From NCBI RefSeq assembly GCF_000622405.1, contig NZ_JASF01000005.1:1116001-1180000 (forward strand): a DNA stretch of 64,000 nt, read 5' to 3'. The DNA comes from Sulfitobacter donghicola DSW-25 = KCTC 12864 = JCM 14565. GTDB lineage: Bacteria > Pseudomonadota > Alphaproteobacteria > Rhodobacterales > Rhodobacteraceae. Positions within the stretch are counted from its first letter, which is position 1. Each line of letters opens with the position of its first letter. The notes under the pieces were generated by a model. That model did no database searches and was not told where the DNA came from. It saw only the letters and a list, made by a program, of their open reading frames with translations. A program made the translations under genes and the position numbers. Of this stretch, positions 47,105-55,097 are shown in pieces.

Positions 47105-47388
47105 AGGTCTTCAATCCAACACTAAGGCTGTGCAGTCAACTGGCGCCTAAATAGCGCTACATGATCCCAGAACAGGTTCACCTCTGGATCAGAAACGACT
47201 GCAAAGCAGACCAACACGCCCGACAAAACACCCCTCTCTTCCCATCGCTTCTATTCTGCTGTACACGCGCGACATCGACTTGCCGGCGCTCGGACCCCAG
47301 CGCCGACCAAACAAGAATACGGGGTCGGGGGGAATACGCCCTCCATGCAAAGGGCCGCCCGTGATGTTGGGGGCCAACACAGGAAACG
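47105..47388. other. Leader region of pnp
   Basis: About 280 bp between the divergent membrane-protein gene and pnp. It is rich in short GC words (GGGCCGCC, GGGGGCC) that could pair, in line with the RNase III-cut leader hairpin of pnp in other bacteria. A 67-codon reading inside it has low-complexity content and I do not call it a gene. Confidence 0.4.
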
Positions 47389-49527
47389 ATGATGTTTAAC
47401 GAAGTTAAAAAATCTATGCAGTGGGGCGAAGAGACGCTCACACTGGAAACAGGAAAAGTCGCCCGTCAGGCCGACGGCTCCGTTATCGCCACCTATGGCG
47501 AAACCTCCGTAATGGCGAACGTAACGTTTGCACGCGCACAAAAGCCGGGTCAGGATTTTTTCCCGCTGACAGTGCATTACAACGAGAAATATTATGCTGC
47601 GGGTAAAATCCCCGGTGGTTTTTTCAAGCGCGAAGCGCGTCCTACCGAAAAAGAGACGCTGACATCCCGTTTGATCGACCGTCCAATCCGCCCATTGTTC
47701 GTCCCTGGCTTCAAAAACGAAGTTCTGGTGATGTGTACGGTTCTATCTCACGATCTGGTGAATGACCCTGACATGGTTGCGATGATCGCCGCCTCTGCTG
47801 CGCTGACCATTTCTGGTGCGCCGTTCATGGGCCCAATCGCTGCTTGCCGCGTTGGTTATGAGGGTGGCGATTACATCCTGAACCCTGAAATCGACGACAT
47901 GCAGGACCTGAAAAACAACCCTGATCAGCGCCTTGATCTGGTTGTTGCCGGTACCAAAGACGCCGTGATGATGGTTGAATCCGAAGCTTACGAGCTGACA
48001 GAAGAAGAAATGCTGGGTGCCGTTAAATTCGCCCATGATCAAATCCAGCCTGTCATCGACCTGATCATTGATCTGGCCGAAACAGCGGCAAAAGAGCCGT
48101 TTGACTTCCAGCCTGTTGATTACTCTGATCTGTCCGCAGCCGTTGCAGCCGCTGGCGAGACAGAAATGCGCGCCGCCTTTGCAATTGGTGACAAGCAAGA
48201 GCGTACAGCCGCAGTTGCAGCCGCACGTGACGTGATCAAAGCAGCCCTGACCGAAGAGCAGCTGGAAGACGCGAACCTAAGCTCTGCGATGAAAGGCCTT
48301 GAGGCTTCCATCCTGCGCGGTGACGTTGTGAAAACCGGTGTACGTATCGACGGTCGTAAGACTGACGAAATCCGCGACATCGTTTCCCAAACAGGCATCC
48401 TGCCACGTACGCACGGTTCTGCCTTGTTTACACGCGGTGAAACGCAGGGTCTGGTTGTGACCACATTGGGCACCGGCGACGACGAACAGTTCATCGACGC
48501 GCTGCACGGCAACTTCAAATCCAACTTCTTGCTGCACTATAACTTCCCTCCCTATTCGGTTGGTGAAGTTGGTCGCGTGGGCCCTCCAGGCCGTCGTGAA
48601 ATCGGCCACGGTAAACTTGCATGGCGCGCCCTTCAGGCCGTTCTGCCAGCTGCCACCGATTTCCCCTACACGATCCGTGTTGTGTCTGAGATCACAGAAT
48701 CCAACGGCTCGTCCTCTATGGCGTCCGTTTGTGGTGGTTCCTTGTCCATGATGGACGCAGGCGTTCCGCTGAAATCCGCTGTTGCGGGTGTTGCGATGGG
48801 TCTGATCCTTGAAGACAACGGCGAATACGCAATCTTGTCCGATATCTTGGGTGACGAAGACCACCTGGGCGACATGGACTTTAAGGTTGCGGGTACCGAA
48901 GCGGGCATCACCTCCTTGCAGATGGACATCAAGATCGCAGGCATCACGCCAGAGATCATGGAAAAAGCATTGGCTCAGGCCAAAGCGGGTCGTCTGCACA
49001 TTCTGGGCGAGATGAACAAAGCCATCACCGGCGCACAGGAATTCTCTGTGCACGCGCCACGCATCGAGACCATGCAGATCCCAACGGATAAAATCCGCGA
49101 AGTGATCGGTTCTGGCGGTAAAGTCATCCGCGAGATCGTCGAAGTTTCGGGCGCCAAAGTCGACATCAACGACGAAGGCACCATCAAGATCGCCAGCCCG
49201 AACGGCGAAGCGATCAAGAAAGCCTACGACATGATCCACTCCATCGTGGCCGAGCCTGAAGAAGGCATGGTCTACACGGGTACGGTTGTGAAAATCGTAG
49301 ACTTCGGCGCATTCGTGAACTTCTTTGGCAAGCGCGACGGTCTGGTGCACGTTTCCCAGATCGAAAACCGCCGCCTGAACCACCCTTCAGATGTTCTGAA
49401 GGAAGGTCAGGAAGTGAAAGTGAAGCTCTTGGGCTTTGACGATCGCGGCAAGGTTCGCCTGTCCATGAAAGTGGTTGATCAGGAAACTGGTGAAGAAATC
49501 AAAGAAGAGAAAGCGAAAGAAGAGTAA
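47389..49527 (+). CDS. pnp: Polyribonucleotide nucleotidyltransferase
   Basis: 712 aa. It degrades RNA 3' to 5' with phosphate and is part of the degradosome. Two RNase PH-like cores (about 10-230 and 310-540; [12 protein letters not shown] and [18 protein letters not shown]) flank a helical linker; a KH domain ([15 protein letters not shown], about 560) and an S1 domain ([13 protein letters not shown], about 625-690) close the protein, with a Glu/Lys tail. The start is ATG 47389 (or 47392) after AGGAAACG. A strong terminator follows. Confidence 0.97.
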   Translation: MMFNEVKKSMQWGEETLTLETGKVARQADGSVIATYGETSVMANVTFARAQKPGQDFFPLTVHYNEKYYAAGKIPGGFFKREARPTEKETLTSRLIDRPIRPLFVPGFKNEVLVMCTVLSHDLVNDPDMVAMIAASAALTISGAPFMGPIAACRVGYEGGDYILNPEIDDMQDLKNNPDQRLDLVVAGTKDAVMMVESEAYELTEEEMLGAVKFAHDQIQPVIDLIIDLAETAAKEPFDFQPVDYSDLSAAVAAAGETEMRAAFAIGDKQERTAAVAAARDVIKAALTEEQLEDANLSSAMKGLEASILRGDVVKTGVRIDGRKTDEIRDIVSQTGILPRTHGSALFTRGETQGLVVTTLGTGDDEQFIDALHGNFKSNFLLHYNFPPYSVGEVGRVGPPGRREIGHGKLAWRALQAVLPAATDFPYTIRVVSEITESNGSSSMASVCGGSLSMMDAGVPLKSAVAGVAMGLILEDNGEYAILSDILGDEDHLGDMDFKVAGTEAGITSLQMDIKIAGITPEIMEKALAQAKAGRLHILGEMNKAITGAQEFSVHAPRIETMQIPTDKIREVIGSGGKVIREIVEVSGAKVDINDEGTIKIASPNGEAIKKAYDMIHSIVAEPEEGMVYTGTVVKIVDFGAFVNFFGKRDGLVHVSQIENRRLNHPSDVLKEGQEVKVKLLGFDDRGKVRLSMKVVDQETGEEIKEEKAKEE

Positions 49528-49552
49528 TCTTTCCTCCCTTCTTTGAGAGAAT

Positions 49553-49588
49553 AAAAAGGGGCCCTGTGGAAACATGGGGCCCTTTTTT
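49553..49588 (+). terminator. Terminator after pnp
   Basis: AAAAAGGGGCCC pairs with GGGGCCCTTTTTT (one mismatch) around a short loop, with a T-run. Confidence 0.88.
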
Positions 49589-49627
49589 CGAATCTTGAGC
49601 CGCAGAGCCTTCGGTTAGTTAAACAAT

Positions 49628-49789
49628 ATGGCCCAATCCTTTACGTACACGATGCCACTGCGACACATGCAGAAGGAAACAGCACGCCGCGTACGCCAAA
49701 AACAGCGGCATTCAAAGCAAAACACATGGCCCAGTCTGCAATTTACACCATGCACAAGCATGGCCGACCCATGGCGAAACCCAAGGTGA
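49628..49789 (+). other. Short ORF 1 of a look-alike pair (MAQSFTYTM...)
   Basis: 53 codons from ATG to TGA, rich in Arg, Lys and Gln (KETARRVRQKQRHSKQ). No clear ribosome site. Its first nine codons resemble those of the next ORF with mostly silent changes, which hints at coding. Not recognised; it could also be chance. Confidence 0.3.
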
Positions 49790-49902
49790 TTTTGCAGGCT
49801 TTCCTACAGTTGTTATCCCCTCTCACGCGTCTATCCGCCCGCAAAAGAGCGAAAAACACTGGCTTTCTAAAGGGCGCTATCCGTTCTGACTTCGGTTCCT
49901 GA
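49726..49902 (+). other. Short ORF 2 of a look-alike pair (MAQSAIYTM...)
   Basis: 58 codons, overlapping ORF 1 in another frame. It begins MAQSAIYTMHKHGRPMAK and is basic with a Leu-rich middle. Weak ribosome context. Together with ORF 1 it is the only structure I find in the 490 bp between the pnp terminator and the L,D-transpeptidase gene; the rest shows nothing. Confidence 0.3.
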
Positions 49903-50075
49903 AACCAGCTTCCCTTGCGAACAATTCAATCAACCCAAGTGCCTAATTTCTGTTCTCTGCAACAATCAGAAGCTTCTTTCGTCTTTGGTATGGGAAACCG
50001 GACTCACAATTTTTGCAACTTTGCGGTATGGTTAATTCTGTTTTAAAGAATCATATTTAATTTGGAGGCACTGCC

Positions 50076-50636
50076 ATGTCCTTGTTTGACCGTCGCTCAT
50101 TGATACTCACAGGCGCTGCAGCACTCGCCGCTGGCCCAACATTTGCAGCTACAAGCAACTACCAAGTTCCCAACCACTTGCGCCCACGTATCGTAGACAT
50201 CAAAGACCGCTTTCGCCCGAATGAAATCCACGTAGACCCAGGCCAATTTGCCCTTTATTGGACAATGGCAGACGGGAAAGCCATCCGTTATTCCGTGGGG
50301 ATTGGCAGGGCTGGCCGCTATAAATCCGGCACCTTCCGGATTCGCCGCAAAGCCGAATGGCCACGCTGGACGCCAACGCAGGCGATGATCCGTCGCGAAC
50401 CACATATCTATGCAAAACATGCCGCTGGTATGAAAGGGGGCGGCCAAAACCCTCTAGGTGCACGTGCTCTTTATTTGTATAGCGGTGACCGCGATACCTA
50501 TCTGCGTATTCATGGAACACCAAAACCGCAGACCGTGGCAGCACGTGTATCAAACGGCTGTGTTCGCATGATCAATGAACATGTGATCGATCTGTATAAC
50601 CGTGTGCCAAATGGTACCCGCGTCGTCTTGCACTAG
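50076..50636 (+). CDS. L,D-transpeptidase (YkuD) family protein
   Basis: 186 aa. An N-terminal signal with twin Arg (DRRSLILTGAAALAAG) suggests Tat or Sec export. The YkuD domain carries HGTPKP and the catalytic SNGCVRM near residue 164. These enzymes make 3-3 peptidoglycan cross-links or attach proteins to the wall. ATG 50076 follows TTGGAGGC. It stands alone with its own terminator. Confidence 0.92.
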   Translation: MSLFDRRSLILTGAAALAAGPTFAATSNYQVPNHLRPRIVDIKDRFRPNEIHVDPGQFALYWTMADGKAIRYSVGIGRAGRYKSGTFRIRRKAEWPRWTPTQAMIRREPHIYAKHAAGMKGGGQNPLGARALYLYSGDRDTYLRIHGTPKPQTVAARVSNGCVRMINEHVIDLYNRVPNGTRVVLH

Positions 50637-50659
50637 CATTAAGGCACCTCAAAAACATC

Positions 50660-50692
50660 AAAGGCTCCGCAAATTGCGGAGCCTTTCTTTTT
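50660..50692 (+). terminator. Terminator after the L,D-transpeptidase gene
   Basis: AAAGGCTCCGCAA and TTGCGGAGCCTTT form a near-perfect palindrome followed by CTTTTTC. It lies between convergent genes. Confidence 0.88.
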
Positions 50693-50707
50693 CTACCCTA
50701 GCTGAAA

Positions 50708-51361
50708 TCAATCAGGCAGCTGGGTTGTACGCAGGTAAGGCAGCACTGTTTTGAATGCGCCGAATTTCGCCTTGGCGTCTTCGTCAGAAACCGTAGGTGG
50801 AATGATTACGTCTTCACCCACTGTCCAGTTCGCAGGTGTTGCAACACCATTGCCAGAAGACGTCTGAAGACCATCCAAAGCACGCAGAACTTCGGCAAAG
50901 TTACGGCCAACAGACATCGGGTATGTCATGGACAGCTTTAGCTGCTTATCAGGGCCTACGATGAATACAGAGCGAACTGTCGCGCTATCGGCAGGTGTGC
51001 GGCCATCTGGCAGATAGGCTTCGGCTGGCAGCATGTCGAACGCTTTGGACAGGGCCAAATCCGTGTCGGCCACAATCGGGAAACCGGCAGGCGCGCCAGC
51101 GACTGATTCAATGTCAGACTTCCATTTCTTGTGATCTTCAACACCATCAACAGAAACACCCAGCACCTTCGTGCCGCGCTTTTCCCATTCATCAGCCAAT
51201 TGCGCTACCGCACCGAATTCGGTTGTGCAAACGGGTGTGAAATCTTTCGGGTGCGAAAACAGGATCGCCCAGCTATCGCCAACAAATTCATGCAGGCTGA
51301 ACGAGCCTTTGTCGGTTTCTACTGTAAGGTCGGGGATTGTGTCGTTTATGCGCAAGCTCAT
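50708..51361 (-). CDS. 1-Cys peroxiredoxin (Prx6 type)
   Basis: 217 aa cytosolic peroxidase. The peroxidatic Cys is in FTPVCTTEFGAVA (near residue 47); the C-terminal dimer domain has WTVGEDVIIPP. No resolving Cys is seen, fitting the Prx6 group. MSLRINDTIPDL is the usual start, so I use ATG 51361 with GTGGAG upstream; starts at 51406 and 51424 would add a leader (MAKKVYDV...) and are less likely. It is divergent from an aldehyde dehydrogenase gene. Confidence 0.92.
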   Translation of the reverse strand: MSLRINDTIPDLTVETDKGSFSLHEFVGDSWAILFSHPKDFTPVCTTEFGAVAQLADEWEKRGTKVLGVSVDGVEDHKKWKSDIESVAGAPAGFPIVADTDLALSKAFDMLPAEAYLPDGRTPADSATVRSVFIVGPDKQLKLSMTYPMSVGRNFAEVLRALDGLQTSSGNGVATPANWTVGEDVIIPPTVSDEDAKAKFGAFKTVLPYLRTTQLPD

Positions 51362-51489
51362 CTGGCCATTCTCCACTAGGTCAACGTCATAGACTTTTTT
51401 AGCCATTCCCGAGAGGAGTTCCATAGCTATCTTGCAGCTTGGATAACTCGGTGACACAGTACGCCAAATCTCTAATGAGGAGCATCACC

Positions 51490-52917
51490 ATGCTTGAGAA
51501 ACGCAACTTTTATATCAACGGCGAATGGGTTGCACCCGCCGCGCCAAACGACTTTGCTGTCATTGATCCATCCACCGAAGAACAGTGCGCTGTGATCTCG
51601 TTGGGCGATCAGGCCGATACAGACGCCGCCGTAAATGCCGCGCGCGCCGCATTCGACAGCTGGTCCCAGACATCAAAAGAAGAGCGCACCGCCCTGATCC
51701 AGAAACTGGCCGAAATCTATGAGGCCCGTCAGGAAGAAATGGCTCAAGCCATGTCCATGGAAATGGGCGCGCCGATCATGCTGAGCCGTCAGCAACAGGT
51801 TGGTGCAGGCAGCTGGCATATCGATGGCTTCCTGAAAGCATTCAAAGACTTCTCTTTCGAGCGTGACTTCACCTCGACAGAAAAAACCTTGCTTGAACCC
51901 ATCGGCGTTTGCGCTCTGATCACCCCTTGGAACTGGCCAATGAACCAGATCATCCTGAAGGTGATCCCAGCGATGGCAACCGGCTGTACTGTGGTTCTTA
52001 AGCCTTCCGAGATTGCACCGCTATCTGGCTTGCTCTTTGCTGAATTTGTGCACGAGGCGGGCTTCCCTGCTGGTGTGTTCAACCTTGTGAATGGTGACGG
52101 TGTTGGCGTTGGTAGCCAGCTGTCTGCGCACCCAGAGGTCGACATGGTGAGCTTTACCGGTTCCACCCGCGCAGGTATCGCCATTTCAAAAGCGGCCGCT
52201 GATACGCTGAAGCGCGTCTCGCTAGAGCTAGGCGGCAAAGGCGCGAACATCATCTTTGAAGACGCTGATCCAAAGGCCGCAAAATCCGGCGCGATCCGTT
52301 GCTTCCGCAACTCTGGCCAATCCTGTAACGCGCCTACCCGTATGCTGGTGCATAAATCGCGCTACGACGAAGCCGTCGAGATGGCTTCCGAAGTTGCCAA
52401 CAACACACATGTTGGCCCCGCTTCCGAAGAAGGCAAGCAGATCGGCCCCGTTGTTTCCGAGGCTCAGTACAACAAAATTCAGGGCCTGATCGAAGTTGGC
52501 ATGTCCGAAGCGCGTTTGACTGCTGGTGGCCTTGGCCGTCCGGACGGATTGAACCGCGGCTACTATGTGAAACCAACTGTCTTTGCCGATGTCACAAATG
52601 ACATGCGCATCGCGCAGGAAGAAGTATTCGGCCCCGTTCTGTCGATCATCCCTTTCGAAACCGAAGAAGAAGCGATCGCCATCGCAAATGACACGCCATA
52701 TGGCCTGACCAACTATATCCAAACCGAAGACGACGAAAAGCGCCGCCGCGTTGCGCGCCGCGTTCGCTCGGGCATGGTTGAGACCAACGGTCAGGGCTTT
52801 GCCCAAGGCTCCCCTTTTGGTGGATACAAGCAATCTGGCAACGGCCGCGAAGGTGGTGTGTATGGCCTCGAGGAGTTCCTCGAAGTGAAAGCCGTCTCCG
52901 GCTGGGCTGCTGAGTAA
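51490..52917 (+). CDS. Aldehyde dehydrogenase (NAD-type)
   Basis: 475 aa. ITPWNWPMNQI, the general-base Glu in LELGGKGAN, the nucleophile in NSGQSCNAPTRM and EEVFGPVLSI are the standard landmarks. It oxidises an aldehyde to the acid with NAD(P). ATG 51490 follows TGAGGAGC. The divergent layout with the peroxiredoxin suggests shared control under stress, but the substrate is unknown. Confidence 0.92.
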   Translation: MLEKRNFYINGEWVAPAAPNDFAVIDPSTEEQCAVISLGDQADTDAAVNAARAAFDSWSQTSKEERTALIQKLAEIYEARQEEMAQAMSMEMGAPIMLSRQQQVGAGSWHIDGFLKAFKDFSFERDFTSTEKTLLEPIGVCALITPWNWPMNQIILKVIPAMATGCTVVLKPSEIAPLSGLLFAEFVHEAGFPAGVFNLVNGDGVGVGSQLSAHPEVDMVSFTGSTRAGIAISKAAADTLKRVSLELGGKGANIIFEDADPKAAKSGAIRCFRNSGQSCNAPTRMLVHKSRYDEAVEMASEVANNTHVGPASEEGKQIGPVVSEAQYNKIQGLIEVGMSEARLTAGGLGRPDGLNRGYYVKPTVFADVTNDMRIAQEEVFGPVLSIIPFETEEEAIAIANDTPYGLTNYIQTEDDEKRRRVARRVRSGMVETNGQGFAQGSPFGGYKQSGNGREGGVYGLEEFLEVKAVSGWAAE

Positions 52918-52938
52918 GCATCCCTTCAATGGTTTTCG

Positions 52939-52967
52939 AAAAGGGCTGCCTGCGGGTGGCCCTTTTT
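52939..52967 (+). terminator. Terminator after the aldehyde dehydrogenase gene
   Basis: AAAAGGGC pairs with GCCCTTTT, followed by a T. It separates the convergent RluA gene. Confidence 0.75.
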
Positions 52968-52971
52968 GCGT

Positions 52972-53619
52972 TTAGAAGGGCGCCTTGCTGCGGATCTTGG
53001 TCGATTGGCCACCATCGGGGTGTTTAAACCGCAACTCTTCTGAATGCAGCATCATGCGCGGAAAATCCTGCGCCTCGCCTTCCGCGTAAAACGGATCGCC
53101 TAAGATCGGATGCCCAAGGCTCAGCATATGCACGCGCAGCTGGTGGCTGCGTCCTGTATGTGGCGTGAGGCGAACCCTAGCCGTGGTCCCTTCGTCCTTG
53201 GTCACGCGCCAATCGGTTTGGGCGCTTTTGCCCCGCTCGTGACAGACCATCTGGCGCGGGCGGTTTTCCCAATCCACGATCAGCGGTAAATCAATGGTAC
53301 CTGCCTTTTCGCTTGGCACCCCCCAGACGCGGGCAACATAGGTTTTCTTTGTCATCCGTTTTTCAAACTGTAGGCCAAGGTGGCGCTGCGCATAAGGCGT
53401 CATTGCAAAGATCATCACACCAGATGTGTCGCGATCCAGCCGATGCACCAGCAGCGCATCAGGAAACGCCGCCTGCACCCGCGTCAGCAGGCAATCGGCC
53501 AAATGCTCACCCCGGCCAGGAACCGAAAGCAGCCCCTCTGGCTTGTTCACCAGAATGACTTCGTGATCGAGGTGAAGAACCTCTAGCGGGTCCTGCGGCG
53601 GAGAATACGTTGCGTCCAT
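52972..53619 (-). CDS. RluA-family pseudouridine synthase
   Basis: 215 aa. VHRLDRDTSGVMIFA holds the catalytic Asp (near residue 63); LTPHTGRSHQLRVHM and LGDPFY are family motifs. No S4 domain, so it is in the RluA group that modifies 23S rRNA and tRNA U32. ATG 53619 follows TGAGGCC; the reading to 53745 runs into the divergent gene. The exact target site is not determined. Confidence 0.88.
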   Translation of the reverse strand: MDATYSPPQDPLEVLHLDHEVILVNKPEGLLSVPGRGEHLADCLLTRVQAAFPDALLVHRLDRDTSGVMIFAMTPYAQRHLGLQFEKRMTKKTYVARVWGVPSEKAGTIDLPLIVDWENRPRQMVCHERGKSAQTDWRVTKDEGTTARVRLTPHTGRSHQLRVHMLSLGHPILGDPFYAEGEAQDFPRMMLHSEELRFKHPDGGQSTKIRSKAPF

Positions 53620-53694
53620 AGCGGCCTCAGTCCCATGTGTAGGGTGGGTTTTCAACCCACTGCATGCCATCCTTTTCGGAAGAGGAGAGATATT

Positions 53695-54105
53695 ATGCAC
53701 CCAACAATCCAAAAATTTCACGACTATGTTTTGGCTGACAACCATGACGACGTTCCATCGCTCATGGCCGAAGACATCACCTTCCAGCCCCCTACATATT
53801 GGGCCACATGGAACGGGCGTGACGCTGTCGGCGCCGTGTTAGGGCACGTTGGTGCCGTTTTTCAGGATTTTGAATACCGCCGCGTTATGGGGTCTGATAA
53901 CGATTGGGCGTTGGAGTTTCAGTGCAAGGTCGATGGCTTGGATTGCGTAGGCGTAGACCTGATCACCCTCAACGAGGACGGGCTGATGCAGCATTTCGAA
54001 GTTGTTATGCGCCCCTATAAAACCATCGGCGCCTTGCGTGAGGCGATGAATGCACGGGTTATGAAAGACCCCGCCTTCCTCAAGCACAAATCAGCGTTGT
54101 CTTGA
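53695..54105 (+). CDS. NTF2-like (SnoaL/ketosteroid isomerase-like) protein
   Basis: 136 aa. Small alpha-beta cone fold suggested by IQKFHDYVLADNHDDVPSL, then WNGRDAVGAVLGHV and a core ITLNEDGLMQHFEVVMRP. Many such proteins bind or isomerise small hydrophobic molecules; function here unknown. ATG 53695 follows AGAGGAGA. It is divergent from the RluA gene and its stop is 3 bp from the rarD stop. Confidence 0.82.
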   Translation: MHPTIQKFHDYVLADNHDDVPSLMAEDITFQPPTYWATWNGRDAVGAVLGHVGAVFQDFEYRRVMGSDNDWALEFQCKVDGLDCVGVDLITLNEDGLMQHFEVVMRPYKTIGALREAMNARVMKDPAFLKHKSALS

Positions 54106-54108
54106 ATT

Positions 54109-55029
54109 TTAGCTCGTGCGGTTGCGGCGCATCTGGCGGATCATTGAAGCCGAATAGATGATCAATGCGATCCAGATCAGCGGCAATGCAATCGCGCGGG
54201 CACGGCCAAACGGCTCTCCGAAAATGAACACGGCGTTCAGCAAAATCAACGTCGGCGCGATGTATTGCATGATCCCGATCGTCGAAAGCCGCAACAGCTT
54301 TGCTCCGTTTGAATAAAGCAGCAAAGGGATAGCCGTAACTGCACCACATCCCAGCAATAGCCACGTGTCCATGGCGTTCCCCACTAGGAAATGTGTTTTA
54401 CCGGTACTCGCCAAAAACACAGCATAGCCCAGAGCAACAGGAAGCAGGATGATCACCTCCATCAAGAAACCCTGATTAGGGCCAATCGGCAAACTCTTTT
54501 TCGCCAAGGCATAAAAACCCCATGTCAGCATCATACCAAAGGCCAACCACGGGGTTTGTTCTGCATCAACAACCAGAACCAACACCGCGGCGACTGCAAA
54601 AGCCACCGCAATCAGCTGCGCCTTGTTCAGCTTTTCGCCCAGCAGAACGGCTGCCAAGAACACGCTGAACAACGGGTTGATATAATACCCAATCGCCGCA
54701 TCCAAAGCATTGCCCGACGTGATCGCATAGACATAAATCCCCCAGTTCAGAGAGATCAACGCGGCAGTCACACAGCCCATCGCCAACATGCGCGGATTGC
54801 GAAACGCCTCACGCAGGGTGGCGGTGCGCCCGAGCAGGATCAACACCACAGCCGCAATCGGAACCGACCAGATCACGCGGTGGGCGATCACTTCTGCCGT
54901 TGGCAGGTGGCTCAGCAATTTCATATAAAGCGGCAGAAACCCCCACAATAAATACGCGCCGCCAGCAAACAACAAACCCTGCGGCGTGTCCTGATCGGTG
55001 GTTGGTGTGGTCGAATTGGGGTTTCGCAT
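54109..55029 (-). CDS. rarD: RarD/EamA-family transporter
   Basis: 306 aa with about ten membrane segments starting near residue 18. YLLWGFLPLYMKLLSHL, AHRVIWSVP and LNWGIYVYA are RarD hallmarks. RarD is an EamA (drug/metabolite) permease; substrate unknown. ATG 55029 follows GGTAGGAGAC. It follows the second DMGDH-like gene in the same direction (69 bp gap), so it may be read through from the one-carbon operon. Confidence 0.9.
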   Translation of the reverse strand: MRNPNSTTPTTDQDTPQGLLFAGGAYLLWGFLPLYMKLLSHLPTAEVIAHRVIWSVPIAAVVLILLGRTATLREAFRNPRMLAMGCVTAALISLNWGIYVYAITSGNALDAAIGYYINPLFSVFLAAVLLGEKLNKAQLIAVAFAVAAVLVLVVDAEQTPWLAFGMMLTWGFYALAKKSLPIGPNQGFLMEVIILLPVALGYAVFLASTGKTHFLVGNAMDTWLLLGCGAVTAIPLLLYSNGAKLLRLSTIGIMQYIAPTLILLNAVFIFGEPFGRARAIALPLIWIALIIYSASMIRQMRRNRTS

Positions 55030-55097
55030 TTTTGGTCTCCTACCCCGCAAAGGGGTAGGGGAAGTTTCATCAGTCTAAAAGGATTAGATTGTACCCG

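Noticed and set aside
47161..47364. 67-codon ORF in the pnp leader
   Set aside because: Odd composition, weak start and overlap with a likely structured leader.
48277..49383. 368-codon ORF antisense to pnp
   Set aside because: pnp is certain on the other strand; the antisense reading has no recognisable motif and follows from codon bias.
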